Positions 18,209 to 27,610 of a stretch of 64,000 nt of DNA are shown one piece after another (position 1 is the first letter of the stretch; each line of letters opens with the position of its first letter). The notes below the pieces were generated by a model that was given only the letters and a program-made list of their open reading frames with translations, ran no database searches and was not told the origin of the DNA. Source of the DNA: Sporosarcina sp. FSL K6-1508 (GTDB lineage Bacteria; Bacillota; Bacilli; Bacillales_A; Planococcaceae); contig NZ_JBBOXF010000001.1 of NCBI RefSeq assembly GCF_038007465.1, forward strand, positions 62,001 to 126,000. The letters run 5' to 3'. The translations under genes were made by a program, and so were the position numbers.

Positions 18209-19465
18209 CTAAGATGCTTGCTGAAATCGCTTTGTTTTATACCATTTCACTTCTTGTTTAAACACTAAACGCTTAATTTCCAAAATTGATGAATACACAA
18301 CGAGGAAAATCCACAATTGGGAATACGTGAAGTACATGAATAACACCGTCAAAAAGTTTTTCATTGTCAACTGCTTTTTTTCCAGACTCAATGCCAAGCA
18401 GACCTCTGTCACAAAAAGGAGAAAGCCAACAATTAACAGCACATACGATACAACTCCTATTTTCAGTTCCAAATCATAAAATAGGTTTACAACAAAGATA
18501 GCATGTGAAAGCAAAACCCCTCCAAAAAATAATAAGTACGTAAACAAGAAATAAAATAGGTCAATAAATACTTTTTTATTTTTTAATTTGTGCAGCTTAA
18601 ACAAGTATTTGAAAATAACATATAGATTACCTCTTGCCCACCTTGTTCTTTGCCTCCACCATACGCGCAAATTTTCCGGTTCCTGTTCCCACGTAATCGC
18701 TGAAGGAAAAAAACGGATGTAATATCCCAAATCGTAAACTCTCATGCTTAACTCCGTATCCTCAGATAGTGCCTTTTCATCCCAGCCATTTAATTTCTCA
18801 AGAATCGATCTTCTTATTGCGAAATTCGTTCCAGGAATTGTAGTCATCTTAAACCAGAACCAACGTCCAGCTTGTGCCAACCACTGAAAAGTTAATGTTT
18901 CGATATTGATTAACCTTGTTAGTACATTCTTATTCGCATTGACCACTCGGAATTTACCGACAATCGCTCCTGCCTTTTCATCTTTTTGTAAGCCCAGCGC
19001 GAGATAGTAAATCGCATCAGGTTCAGGCATGTTGTCCGCATCGTATACGGCAATTATTTCACCTGTCGACCGTTTTAACCCTTGATTGAGTGCTCCCGAT
19101 TTCCCTTTACCTGCATTCGGCGGCTTGGTATTCACTACTTGGATAAAAGAAAATTGTCTTGCATACTCCTCAACAATGACCCCTGTGCGATCGCTCGAGT
19201 TATCATTAATGACGATGACTTCCAATTTATCTTTCGGATAATTAAGCCGGATCATTGATTTTAGGGTATTCTCAATTACAACTTCTTCATTATGTGCCGG
19301 AATCAGAATACTGACTGTCGGTAAATCCTCTACCTCTTTCAACAATCCTTTTTCAAACTGCTTATACTTTAATGAATGAAAATACCCTCCTACCATAAGA
19401 AAGGCATGGTAGAACAACATTGTCCAGATTAAAAATAGTGACAGATATAACAGTAGATTTATCAA
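18209..19465 (-). CDS. Processive family-2 glycosyltransferase (YdaM-like)
   Basis: Membrane GT2 of 418 residues, similar to YdaM and the cellulose/PNAG synthase class. The order is N-terminal span, GT-A domain, then about four C-terminal spans. Motifs: ILIPAHNEE (nucleotide-sugar site), DAD in VYDADNMPEP, ED in ALSEDTELS (catalytic base), and QRTRW (the QxxRW acceptor/processivity motif). It should polymerise a sugar nucleotide and thread the chain across the membrane. The start is a TTG at 19465 after GGAGG, five bases past the stop of the DUF2334 gene. A second synthase-like GT2 (24392-26254) is in the same operon, so the polymer may be heteropolymeric or this may be an accessory transferase. 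Confidence 0.9.
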   Translation of the reverse strand: MINLLLYLSLFLIWTMLFYHAFLMVGGYFHSLKYKQFEKGLLKEVEDLPTVSILIPAHNEEVVIENTLKSMIRLNYPKDKLEVIVINDNSSDRTGVIVEEYARQFSFIQVVNTKPPNAGKGKSGALNQGLKRSTGEIIAVYDADNMPEPDAIYYLALGLQKDEKAGAIVGKFRVVNANKNVLTRLINIETLTFQWLAQAGRWFWFKMTTIPGTNFAIRRSILEKLNGWDEKALSEDTELSMRVYDLGYYIRFFPSAITWEQEPENLRVWWRQRTRWARGNLYVIFKYLFKLHKLKNKKVFIDLFYFLFTYLLFFGGVLLSHAIFVVNLFYDLELKIGVVSYVLLIVGFLLFVTEVCLALSLEKKQLTMKNFLTVLFMYFTYSQLWIFLVVYSSILEIKRLVFKQEVKWYKTKRFQQAS

Positions 19466-19470
19466 TTAGA

Positions 19471-21219
19471 TTATCCCTCCACTTTTACTTTTCTAGTTGA
19501 CATAAACACGGTAAATCCAATAAACATTATGACGGCCATACCGCCGACAACAGCTATTATCCAAACGATGACTTCAATAAAACGTTGAAAATGATACGCG
19601 GAAAAATCAATAGATGATAACAACAATCCACTGCGGCTGACATTCGTAATGGTCACTCCATCAGCTGTGTGAATATCTACATTCTCTGCCTTTACCCACA
19701 CATCCATTTGCTTTAAATCAATCCATGAAATTCCCGGCAATTTCTCCATTTCTGCGATTAATTCTTTAAATCGTTCTACACCTAAATAAGGATGATAAAA
19801 AGCACTTAGCATTCCGTCTTTTGTGAGTTGATAATTTGCAGCTTGATCCATCATTTTTTGTAACGCTTTGGTATATTCAGGTTGTATGTAGCCCATCGTT
19901 TCCGGTAGTAACTGCATGCCATTTAGAAAAGAGGGATGCGTCATATATGGAGTCGAGCCCATGATTTCCCAATCCTTATCACTTAACTGGACCTGACCAA
20001 CGTAAGTGGAAAAGTGTTCTGATAAAATCTTGTATCCATTTTGCGACATGGTATAATGCGGAGCTTCGAAAGCTAAAGGATACAAGCCAAAGTTCGTTAA
20101 TTCTTGAATGCCTTTCGTTACTTTTAATCGGATATAATCGCTTTCAAAAGCAACCAATTTTTTCATATACTGCTCATACTGAGCTAGCGTCGCAAATTCA
20201 CTCTCTGTTTTTAAAACGAATTTTTCTCCTACATCTGCGTAGATGGGTGTATTGCTTTTCACATCCCAAAATTCAAAGCCTTCCCCCGTTTCACTCTCTC
20301 GATATTGATGCGTATAGCCATGCAGAACAATACTTCCTCCATTTTTCTGTGCCTCTTTCAACACCTTCAATAATTTCGGTGAATCTGAAAAGTTATACTT
20401 TTTTCCCGTTTCAGGATTTGTATACATAGGAATGATAGCCATCATAAAAGGAATGTTTTTCTCCTTCAGAATGTCCGTGATTTCCTTCATATTTTGAGGA
20501 TCGACTAATGGATGAATATCTTCAAGTCGGATGTACGCGGGATGTGTGGCTTCGTGATCTGATTGAAAAACTTCATGAAATAGTTCCCCGATTATCACTA
20601 ACTTCGGAGATGATAAATCATCCAAAGCAAAATAATATTTATTGTTATTTTTCACCGCAATCGGATAGGATTTCGCTTCATTGGTCATCTTGCCTTGCAT
20701 TAAAACTTCGCTTCCTTTAGCTACCTCAATGTCAATTGCATACTCTGCAGTTATCGACTGTTTCTTGGCTGTATTATTCACTTGAAACAATTGATCAATC
20801 TTCACTTCATGCAATGGGTTGATAAATGAAAACGCATCACCTAGATGTTCGGAATTATAACCAAAGGCGACAAAGTATCCGGTAAAGTCATCAAATAATT
20901 CATGATAGGAAGCCGGGAGCTTCTCGGCAACATGCCCATAGTAAATTAAATGGGTGACTCCTTGAAGATCTTTTTTCTTTATTGCATCACTTCTTTTGAC
21001 AGTGATGTCTGTCGTAAAGTGACCGATTAACATATCTAAATTCCGGGTGTATTCATTGATTTCATCACCTTCTGATGTGTAAATCACCAATACTTTAGGC
21101 TCCTGCGTGGCAGCTAGTATTGCTGCTGAAAACGAAATTAACGTGCAGAAAGTGATGAACACCAGTAATCTAAATAAAGTTTTGTTCATTTCCCATGTTT
21201 TCATCAATGCATCATCCAC
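19471..21219 (-). CDS. DUF2334 (YdaL-like) secreted deacetylase-fold protein
   Basis: Protein of about 582 residues. An N-terminal hydrophobic segment and a domain of about 200 residues come first. A DUF2334 domain follows, a polysaccharide-deacetylase-like fold (IRLEDIHPL with the metal Asp region; SIVLHGYTHQY with a histidine pair; 'AFEAPHY'). A C-terminal membrane span and short basic tail end the protein. It resembles YdaL of the B. subtilis ydaJKLMN locus. It is likely to act outside on the exported polymer, for example by removing acyl groups; activity is inferred. The start is ambiguous (GTG 21219 close to AGGAGAGG, or internal ATGs at 21204 and 21189). It is immediately followed by the YdaM-like GT2 gene. 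Confidence 0.82.
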   Translation of the reverse strand: MDDALMKTWEMNKTLFRLLVFITFCTLISFSAAILAATQEPKVLVIYTSEGDEINEYTRNLDMLIGHFTTDITVKRSDAIKKKDLQGVTHLIYYGHVAEKLPASYHELFDDFTGYFVAFGYNSEHLGDAFSFINPLHEVKIDQLFQVNNTAKKQSITAEYAIDIEVAKGSEVLMQGKMTNEAKSYPIAVKNNNKYYFALDDLSSPKLVIIGELFHEVFQSDHEATHPAYIRLEDIHPLVDPQNMKEITDILKEKNIPFMMAIIPMYTNPETGKKYNFSDSPKLLKVLKEAQKNGGSIVLHGYTHQYRESETGEGFEFWDVKSNTPIYADVGEKFVLKTESEFATLAQYEQYMKKLVAFESDYIRLKVTKGIQELTNFGLYPLAFEAPHYTMSQNGYKILSEHFSTYVGQVQLSDKDWEIMGSTPYMTHPSFLNGMQLLPETMGYIQPEYTKALQKMMDQAANYQLTKDGMLSAFYHPYLGVERFKELIAEMEKLPGISWIDLKQMDVWVKAENVDIHTADGVTITNVSRSGLLLSSIDFSAYHFQRFIEVIVWIIAVVGGMAVIMFIGFTVFMSTRKVKVEG

Positions 21220-21256
21220 TCCTCTCCTATAATTTCCACTTTAAAAATAGACAATT

Positions 21257-21481
21257 TCAGTCATCTTCTGTGTTGTTTTCCAACACATTCGTATTAAAAA
21301 AAATATCCCCTAATGGTTCATTTAAAAAGTCCGATATTTTCTTCATTGTGTTGGCACTCGGGAAGTAAGCACCATTTTCGATTTTCGATAAAGCCGTGCG
21401 TCCAATTCCAATCTGTTTAGCCATATCCGTTTGCTTAATACGCTTGATTTTACGAAGTTTTTTAATATTATTTGCTAGCAA
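21257..21481 (-). CDS. XRE-family transcriptional regulator inside the exopolysaccharide operon
   Basis: Small Cro/C1-type DNA-binding protein of 74 residues, nearly all helix-turn-helix (IKKLRKIKRIKQTDMAKQIG, then GRTALSKIENG). It is similar to YgzD/short XRE proteins. The TTG at 21481 is preferred, nine bases after AAGGAG; the ATG at 21511 overlaps the stop of the GH18-like gene but lacks a ribosome site. The acidic C-terminal tail (NNTEDD) follows directly after the domain, so no effector domain is present. It probably tunes its own operon. Confidence 0.85.
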   Translation of the reverse strand: MLANNIKKLRKIKRIKQTDMAKQIGIGRTALSKIENGAYFPSANTMKKISDFLNEPLGDIFFNTNVLENNTEDD

Positions 21482-21510
21482 TGATACTCTCTCTCCTTCC
21501 CATAAGTTCA

Positions 21511-22569
21511 TTAATTTCTTTTCAATTGATTTATATACTCTATTGTTTCTTTCTCAAATCCGCCCATCCTCCATAGTGCGATTTTAAAATAACCAGACTG
21601 ATTCGCAATTTCAATCCACTTAGCTAACGTAATGTCATCTGCATACCAAACGATATGCCTTTGATTATTTTCATCTAAGTACTCGAAATAGACACTGCCG
21701 CTTGCCTCATCACGGATTGGTGAATTCGAACTCTTCTTAGAACGCGTTACTGCTTCTTTCTCCGTTACAGCACCAACTTCACCCGTGTCAGCCCAATCAA
21801 ACCCTCCCGTTGCGAAGGCAATGATTGATTCACCAGGCAAATTATCCATTTTCTGTGTAACCTCTTTAATAAATGTAGCATTTGCTTTTGGACCGGGTCC
21901 TGAATGCATCCCGTAAATATTATAGGCCATCATTACATAAGTAGGCCCTTCAGGTAAACGCAATTGTTCAATTGGCGTTCTAGGTTCTAAGATGATTCGA
22001 AGTGTTTTCCCCATCTTTTCTAGCGACAGATATAGCTCCTCATAAAAAGCACAGACAGATTCCCAGTCTTCAGAATTGATATTCTCGTAGTCAATTTCTA
22101 CACCCTGGAAATCGAACTTGGAAACCGTCTCGATAATATCAGCGATATGTGCAAGACGACTTTCGGGCGTTGCCATCAATCTCGTGAGTAGTAGGGCATC
22201 TTTTTGAGTCACTGTCCCATTCTCTTCAAATCGGTCGTTTACAATTGTCAAATCGACATTCATAACGCTATTTTCCGCAGAGACTTCCATAATCTCTGGA
22301 ATTGCTTCCAAGTTGTCAGTACTGTAAAACAGTTGATCCGTACTAGAAAAGTAAGTTGCAAAAACTTGTATACTAGTTAGTCCTTGCGTCAGCTGCTTAA
22401 AGTCATCAAGACCAGACCCCCACTGCCAATCCGTAATCCACGTTGACAATTCCAATTCATTTCCATTATATTCCTTTTCCTTGTTCACACAACCCCAGAT
22501 ACCAGCGAGTGAAACAGCGATACCTATAACGAGTAAACTGCGATAAGTTAGCACTTTTTTCTTCGCCAC
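21511..22569 (-). CDS. GH18-like lipoprotein glycosidase
   Basis: Protein of 352 residues with the beta/alpha-barrel motif of GH18 around FQGVEIDYENI, where the catalytic Glu and the DxE Asp are kept but the first Asp of DxxDxDxE is replaced. WYADDITLAKWIEIANQSGY near the end matches the family's last strand. A hydrophobic signal with Cys at the end (IWGCVNK) suggests lipid anchoring. The GTG at 22569, nine bases after GGAGGG, is chosen; the frame to 22611 would overlap the upstream deacetylase gene. GH18 enzymes cleave beta-1,4-GlcNAc linkages, so this predicts an N-acetylhexosamine-containing polymer. Confidence 0.82.
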   Translation of the reverse strand: MAKKKVLTYRSLLVIGIAVSLAGIWGCVNKEKEYNGNELELSTWITDWQWGSGLDDFKQLTQGLTSIQVFATYFSSTDQLFYSTDNLEAIPEIMEVSAENSVMNVDLTIVNDRFEENGTVTQKDALLLTRLMATPESRLAHIADIIETVSKFDFQGVEIDYENINSEDWESVCAFYEELYLSLEKMGKTLRIILEPRTPIEQLRLPEGPTYVMMAYNIYGMHSGPGPKANATFIKEVTQKMDNLPGESIIAFATGGFDWADTGEVGAVTEKEAVTRSKKSSNSPIRDEASGSVYFEYLDENNQRHIVWYADDITLAKWIEIANQSGYFKIALWRMGGFEKETIEYINQLKRN

Positions 22570-22597
22570 TCTGAAACACCCTCCTTTCAGCCCATTT

Positions 22598-24364
22598 TCA
22601 AAACTTATCAATCACCCAATTTCCAGTTAAATTGATAGAGGCTTTTATCATGCCAAATACCTTTTGAAAACCATCCGCTGAGTTGCTAAACAAGACCACT
22701 TCTTCATTGCGTTGATTCTCAACGGATGTGACAATTACGTTATCGAATACCCCATCGTAGATGTCATCTTTCATATTTTGTTGATGGTAAGCCGACTCAA
22801 GTGCTATACCGCCCATTGCTATCTCATCACTGACATTCTGATCTGCAACCAATAATTCGTTATCAAGCCAGACATTAAGTTTATCGTCTTGAACAGAGAT
22901 TTCGACCTGCCTCGTTGCTTTACTGGCAATTGGATAGTTGTCTTTAGAGGGGCGATCTACTGCTGTTATTTGCGCTTTTGTATAGACTGTCGCTTGGTCA
23001 AACGCCAAATCTTCCGTTCTCCTTACAATTGCATCTAATTTGTATGTGCCAAGTAAATGATTCGCCTGTCCAGGTCGCTTTTCTTCAACAAGAATCTTAT
23101 TGTTCTCAAGTGCAATGCGCAAATAAGAGTTCCGCACTTGGTCATATCGGAGATAGATAGCTTGCTTCCCCACCACATTTCCGGATAGCGAGGATACTAT
23201 TTTTACATCTTGATAATGCTCGCTATTTGATAAATACAACTTCCCTTCTTTTGCAGGTTCGGAAGTCAGGACGATTCGATTGTCATTAAACTCCGATGCT
23301 CCGCTCAGTTGCTGCCAATGAGACGCACGATTTTCATCACCAATTATAAATTCCATCTTTTCTTTCGTATCTTTTTGTATTTTCATCAATAAATGGTTGG
23401 TGGACCAATAGGTGGCCGGCTGAATTCTCGTCAAGTTATACAAGCCAGCGCCTTGCTCGTTATAAGCATTTCCCTCTAAATTAAAATGCATCGCAAATGT
23501 TTGCTGGATTTCCTGATCGTTGACGTCTGAAACCAACTCATTTGCCGCCCCGTAGAGAGCATTCGCATGCATGATCATATACACATCTGGGACAAATCCA
23601 AGTTGTTCCTCATAAATATCTTTCATTAATTGATAATCTTCTTTTATACGCGTTTCCATTTCTTCTTTATTTTCCAGCGGAATCATATTATGATCCCTTA
23701 TGAAGTCCATCGAATAATGATTATAAAATTCAATTTCTTCTTTACTCGACAATTCATTTTCATCCCTTACGCCAATGTAATTTCCATCTCTATCAAAAAT
23801 ATTAATATAAGTGAGGCGATTTCCATTGCTGCCCATTTCCCAGTAACCGCCTTTTTTCATCTGTAACAAATCTTTAGGCTGCAGAAACTTATGATCACTG
23901 ATGCCCATCTTATTGGCATAGGATAGGAAAGTTGCTTTGTAATTATATTTTTTAAGAAGCGGATGTGTAAATATGCTGGAATCATTACGTCCATCTTCAA
24001 AGGATAGGAATAGGGCTTTTTTCGGTAAAGGCTTCCCACGTTCATAAAAATTAAGAATATCTTGTTGTGAAATGGTTTCATACCCTTGGTCAACTAATGC
24101 TTTCAGCTGCTTATCCAATTCCTTTTTAGCAATCAGTTTGGAAGTACCTTGACGATCAACACCAAAATATGACAATGCAATAAAACCATTCGTATTGTTC
24201 CAATGTGCCCTATCCGGCTCATCGTATTTTTTTATGTCCACAAAATTGCCCATAACCAATACACCGACAATGAGAATAATCGAAAATTGAATACATACTT
24301 TCCCTATTTTCCAACGATCCTTCTTCTTATGATTAAGGACTAGATTATCTTTTTTCCTGAACAT
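22598..24364 (-). CDS. Polysaccharide deacetylase with C-terminal beta-sandwich
   Basis: Protein of 588 residues with an N-terminal membrane anchor (about 23-43), a NodB-like deacetylase domain (about 60-340) and a C-terminal beta-rich domain resembling concanavalin-like carbohydrate-binding modules (about 350-588). The first metal motif reads LSFEDG rather than TFDDG, so the canonical second Asp is kept while the first is Glu. A PgaB/IcaB-type role, N-deacetylation of an exported HexNAc polymer, is the natural inference. The start ATG at 24364 follows GGAGGTGATATAG. It lies between the PilZ-GT2 and GH18 genes. Confidence 0.8.
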   Translation of the reverse strand: MFRKKDNLVLNHKKKDRWKIGKVCIQFSIILIVGVLVMGNFVDIKKYDEPDRAHWNNTNGFIALSYFGVDRQGTSKLIAKKELDKQLKALVDQGYETISQQDILNFYERGKPLPKKALFLSFEDGRNDSSIFTHPLLKKYNYKATFLSYANKMGISDHKFLQPKDLLQMKKGGYWEMGSNGNRLTYINIFDRDGNYIGVRDENELSSKEEIEFYNHYSMDFIRDHNMIPLENKEEMETRIKEDYQLMKDIYEEQLGFVPDVYMIMHANALYGAANELVSDVNDQEIQQTFAMHFNLEGNAYNEQGAGLYNLTRIQPATYWSTNHLLMKIQKDTKEKMEFIIGDENRASHWQQLSGASEFNDNRIVLTSEPAKEGKLYLSNSEHYQDVKIVSSLSGNVVGKQAIYLRYDQVRNSYLRIALENNKILVEEKRPGQANHLLGTYKLDAIVRRTEDLAFDQATVYTKAQITAVDRPSKDNYPIASKATRQVEISVQDDKLNVWLDNELLVADQNVSDEIAMGGIALESAYHQQNMKDDIYDGVFDNVIVTSVENQRNEEVVLFSNSADGFQKVFGMIKASINLTGNWVIDKF

Positions 24365-24391
24365 CTATATCACCTCCAATTCAAGAATCTC

Positions 24392-26254
24392 TCATTGTCT
24401 GGAATTTAAAGCAATTGAGTTCTTTTTTTGTTTTTTCACCAACTTCTTATTCCTCGCTTCGACGTCTTGGGGTGTATCTCTCGTCCCCCATGTCGATTTC
24501 CAAAAAGTCACCCATGCGATAGGCATCTGCCACAGCAGGACGAGTTCATAAAACGCACAGAACACAAAACCGAACACCCACAGTTTACTTTTTCTAAAGA
24601 ATAGATAAGACAAACTCATGAGCAACGCCATTAGTAATAACCCCATCATGAACGTTGTAGGAATTACTCCATAAACAATCGGAACGTATAGCATGTTGTA
24701 AAGTACGATGATAGGAGCTGCGATTGGAACGATGAGACCAATGTAGAAGAAGAATGCCATGAATAGTTCCTTTCTCCATATGAAAGTCCCTGCTCGAAGT
24801 GACTCCCTTAACCAAGATCGTTTCCAACGCATTTGTTGTTTCAAAAATACACCAATACGTGAGGGGACAATTGTGGAACAAACAGCTTTATCCTGATAAC
24901 CTGTTCGATGTGTTTTCAAGATATAGTTTGTCATACTTCGATCATCTCCAAAGGTTGCAGGCTGTCCCAAAAATTTCTGATTCAGCCACGCATCTGTATG
25001 TTTAACAATCAACTCTTTTCGATAGCAGGATAATGGGCCTGACAAACAAGTCACACAGTCAAAGTAGGATTCAGCCGCTTTCATCACTCGAAAAGCGATA
25101 TAGTAGCGTACGGTCTGTAACTTTGTTATGAAGTTTGTGTATTTGTTCTCAACGTCAGTACGTCCTGCAACTCCACCCATTTTTGGATCTTGAAATGGTT
25201 GAACCAGGTTTATTATTGCATTCGGTTCTAAAAAACTATCCGAATCTACAAATACAACAAGATCATGTTGTGCCATTTCGACCCCTTGTACTAAAGCAAC
25301 TCGCTTGCCGCCATTCTCTTTCAAAACGTGTACATGTAAGCGGTCTTTAGTCAGATAATGTTCCGCTTCTTTATTCAGCCCTTCAACTGCTTTATAAATT
25401 TGTTCAACTGTTCGATCTGTTGATTGATCATCCACCACAATGACCTCCAGCTTATCAATTGGATAATCTTGATTCATGCAGCTAATGATTGTCCTTTGAA
25501 TCCATTCTTCTTCATTAAAACAAGGAATAATGATTGAAACACCTGGCGTATAATCTGGGTTTATCTTAACGTTTCGATAAAATGCCCCAAATAGATACCT
25601 TGTCAATAGGAAGGAAGCTGCCAAAAGACTGTACAGATAGAGGACCTTATTGTATTTAAAATAGATAACACTTTCGACACGCATTAGAATGATGAATAGT
25701 ATGGCCATTAACAATAATGTACTGGCAATCAGAGTCGTGTAGCCCCATCTTTTTTTTTGTAAGTAATCAGTTAAGGGCTTTACGAATGTAAAAGCAACCA
25801 CCCACATCTCTTGCCCATCGTGTTGGTGTTGACATTCTCTATCGACAATCGCTTCTATCTTCACCGAGGATTCCATTCCTTCTGGCATCGTGCCGGGAGG
25901 TATTTCAAACCGCAGTTCAACCGTATCGCCTACATTGAAAAGATTCGCGGTAGGATTGAATTCAACCAATAAGCCCGTTGATGAAATATCAATCGACTTC
26001 ACTTTCGTGCCCTGTCGTTTTTTTAACCCTTTCGCTATTACTAACACGTCAAAATCGCACGCATACCGTAAACCAAGCTTTCTTAATTGATTGACCTCAT
26101 TTGAGTCTCTTTGATCATTCGAATCCGTTCGTCTTTCTCCTCCTCTTGATTCATCTAGCAGACCATGTTTTTTTAGATTTGGCATATTAGATAAAAGTCG
26201 TCCGTCATCTAGGGGAACAGTTACTACTTCTTTTATCTCCTTTTCCAACAACAC
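24392..26254 (-). CDS. PilZ-domain family-2 glycosyltransferase (putative exopolysaccharide synthase)
   Basis: Core synthase candidate, about 620 residues. A hydrophilic N-terminus carries a PilZ domain (residues about 56-165) with the c-di-GMP signature DISSTG (89-94). The arginine loop reads RKLGLR (58-63), one residue out of the canonical RxxxR spacing. Two membrane spans follow, then a GT-A domain with IIIPCFNEEE, DSDSF (DxD), GDDRS (acidic base position) and QQMRW (QxxRW), then about four more spans. BcsA has PilZ at the C-terminus and alginate uses a separate Alg44, so an N-terminal PilZ is a distinct arrangement. The start is GTG 26254 or TTG 26251 after GGGGGGAG. It lies just after the UDP-sugar dehydrogenase gene. 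Confidence 0.88.
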   Translation of the reverse strand: MLLEKEIKEVVTVPLDDGRLLSNMPNLKKHGLLDESRGGERRTDSNDQRDSNEVNQLRKLGLRYACDFDVLVIAKGLKKRQGTKVKSIDISSTGLLVEFNPTANLFNVGDTVELRFEIPPGTMPEGMESSVKIEAIVDRECQHQHDGQEMWVVAFTFVKPLTDYLQKKRWGYTTLIASTLLLMAILFIILMRVESVIYFKYNKVLYLYSLLAASFLLTRYLFGAFYRNVKINPDYTPGVSIIIPCFNEEEWIQRTIISCMNQDYPIDKLEVIVVDDQSTDRTVEQIYKAVEGLNKEAEHYLTKDRLHVHVLKENGGKRVALVQGVEMAQHDLVVFVDSDSFLEPNAIINLVQPFQDPKMGGVAGRTDVENKYTNFITKLQTVRYYIAFRVMKAAESYFDCVTCLSGPLSCYRKELIVKHTDAWLNQKFLGQPATFGDDRSMTNYILKTHRTGYQDKAVCSTIVPSRIGVFLKQQMRWKRSWLRESLRAGTFIWRKELFMAFFFYIGLIVPIAAPIIVLYNMLYVPIVYGVIPTTFMMGLLLMALLMSLSYLFFRKSKLWVFGFVFCAFYELVLLWQMPIAWVTFWKSTWGTRDTPQDVEARNKKLVKKQKKNSIALNSRQ

Positions 26255-26272
26255 TTTTTCTCCCCCCTTCAC

Positions 26273-27592
26273 TTACAAACTCCAGTAATAAAAATCTCTT
26301 TCTTCAAATTCTCGTCTTTCGTATATGCCCTTAATATCAAACAATACTTTCTTTTCATTTGAACAGTACATGTTTGCAAAATCGGTCACATCCATCTCAA
26401 CAAACTGCTTATGAGGAACCGCTACTGCAATGGCATTCATATTATTTAAAGCAGATAAGGGCGATAACTCAATCCCATGCTCCTTATATACCTGAGCTAC
26501 GTCTACAAGCGGATCTACAATTATCAGGGTTATACCGTATTCCTTTAGTTCTTGAATAATATCGATCACTTTTGTATTACGGAAGTCCGGACAATCTTCT
26601 TTAAATGCCAGACCCAAAATTCCAATCCTCGCATTCTTCAGTTCATGACTTTGCTGGACAAGTGATTTGATAATATGCTGCGCAACGTATTTTCCCATGC
26701 CATCATTAATATGTCGTCCGGCTAACATAATTTTCGAACGATATCCACAGTCCTCTGCTTTAAATGTTAAATAATATGGGTCGATACCAATACAATGCCC
26801 ACCTACAAGCCCCGGCGTGAAATTTAGAAAGTTCCACTTTGTTCCTGCCGCTTTAAGAACAGCTTTCGTATCAATTTTCATATGATTAAAAAGCATGGAG
26901 AGTTCGTTCATAAATGCGATATTAATATCCCGCTGTGCATTCTCAATTACTTTTGCAGCCTCTGCCACTTTAATACATTCAGCCCTATATACCCCAGCTT
27001 CAATAATCAGTTCGTATATTTGCGCAACAAATTGCAATGTCTCCTCGTCATTACCTGATACGACTTTCACAATATTCTCGAGTCGATGAACCTTGTCTCC
27101 CGGATTAATACGTTCAGGTGAATAGCCAACTTTAAAATCGACACCGTATGTTAAGCCTGACTCCTCTTCCAATACTGGAATACAAATGTCTTCAGTGACA
27201 CCTGGATAGACCGTCGACTCATAGACAATGACTGCTCCCGGTGTCAATTTTCTGCCCACAATGCGACTAGCATGTTGAACAAATTTTAAGTCTGGTACAT
27301 TTCCACATTGAATCGGCGTCGGTACTGCAATGATAAAAAACTTGATATCTGTCAACTGTTGTTCATTTGCCGTGAATTCTATTGTGCAATCCCGAATGAT
27401 GGCATCCCCGATATCCCCGGTCATATCCACACCTTCTTGATACCGGTCGATTTTGTTCTGGTCAACATCAAATCCGACAACTTTCACTTTCTTTGCAAAA
27501 GCAATAGCCACGGGTAATCCTACATATCCAAGTCCAATAACAGCAATTTTTTGTTGATGCTCAACGATGTCTTCATATAATTTGTCTATCAT
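26273..27592 (-). CDS. UDP-N-acetylhexosamine 6-dehydrogenase (TviB/WbpA/WbpO-type)
   Basis: Nucleotide-sugar dehydrogenase of the UDP-glucose/GDP-mannose dehydrogenase superfamily, 439 residues. It has an N-terminal Rossmann motif (IGLGYVGLP, 19-27), the middle YESTVYPGVTE and GYSPERINPGD blocks that mark the TviB/WbpA/WbpO HexNAc group, and the catalytic Cys in GGHCIGIDPYYL near 263. It should oxidise UDP-GlcNAc or UDP-GalNAc to the uronic acid using two NAD+. The ATG at 27592 is preferred after GGGG; two earlier starts are possible. It lies 18 bp after the NodB-type gene and 18 bp before the PilZ-GT2 gene, so the polymer likely contains HexNAc-uronic acid. The exact sugar is inferred. Confidence 0.88.
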   Translation of the reverse strand: MIDKLYEDIVEHQQKIAVIGLGYVGLPVAIAFAKKVKVVGFDVDQNKIDRYQEGVDMTGDIGDAIIRDCTIEFTANEQQLTDIKFFIIAVPTPIQCGNVPDLKFVQHASRIVGRKLTPGAVIVYESTVYPGVTEDICIPVLEEESGLTYGVDFKVGYSPERINPGDKVHRLENIVKVVSGNDEETLQFVAQIYELIIEAGVYRAECIKVAEAAKVIENAQRDINIAFMNELSMLFNHMKIDTKAVLKAAGTKWNFLNFTPGLVGGHCIGIDPYYLTFKAEDCGYRSKIMLAGRHINDGMGKYVAQHIIKSLVQQSHELKNARIGILGLAFKEDCPDFRNTKVIDIIQELKEYGITLIIVDPLVDVAQVYKEHGIELSPLSALNNMNAIAVAVPHKQFVEMDVTDFANMYCSNEKKVLFDIKGIYERREFEERDFYYWSL

Positions 27593-27610
27593 TCTACCCA
27601 TCCCCACTAT

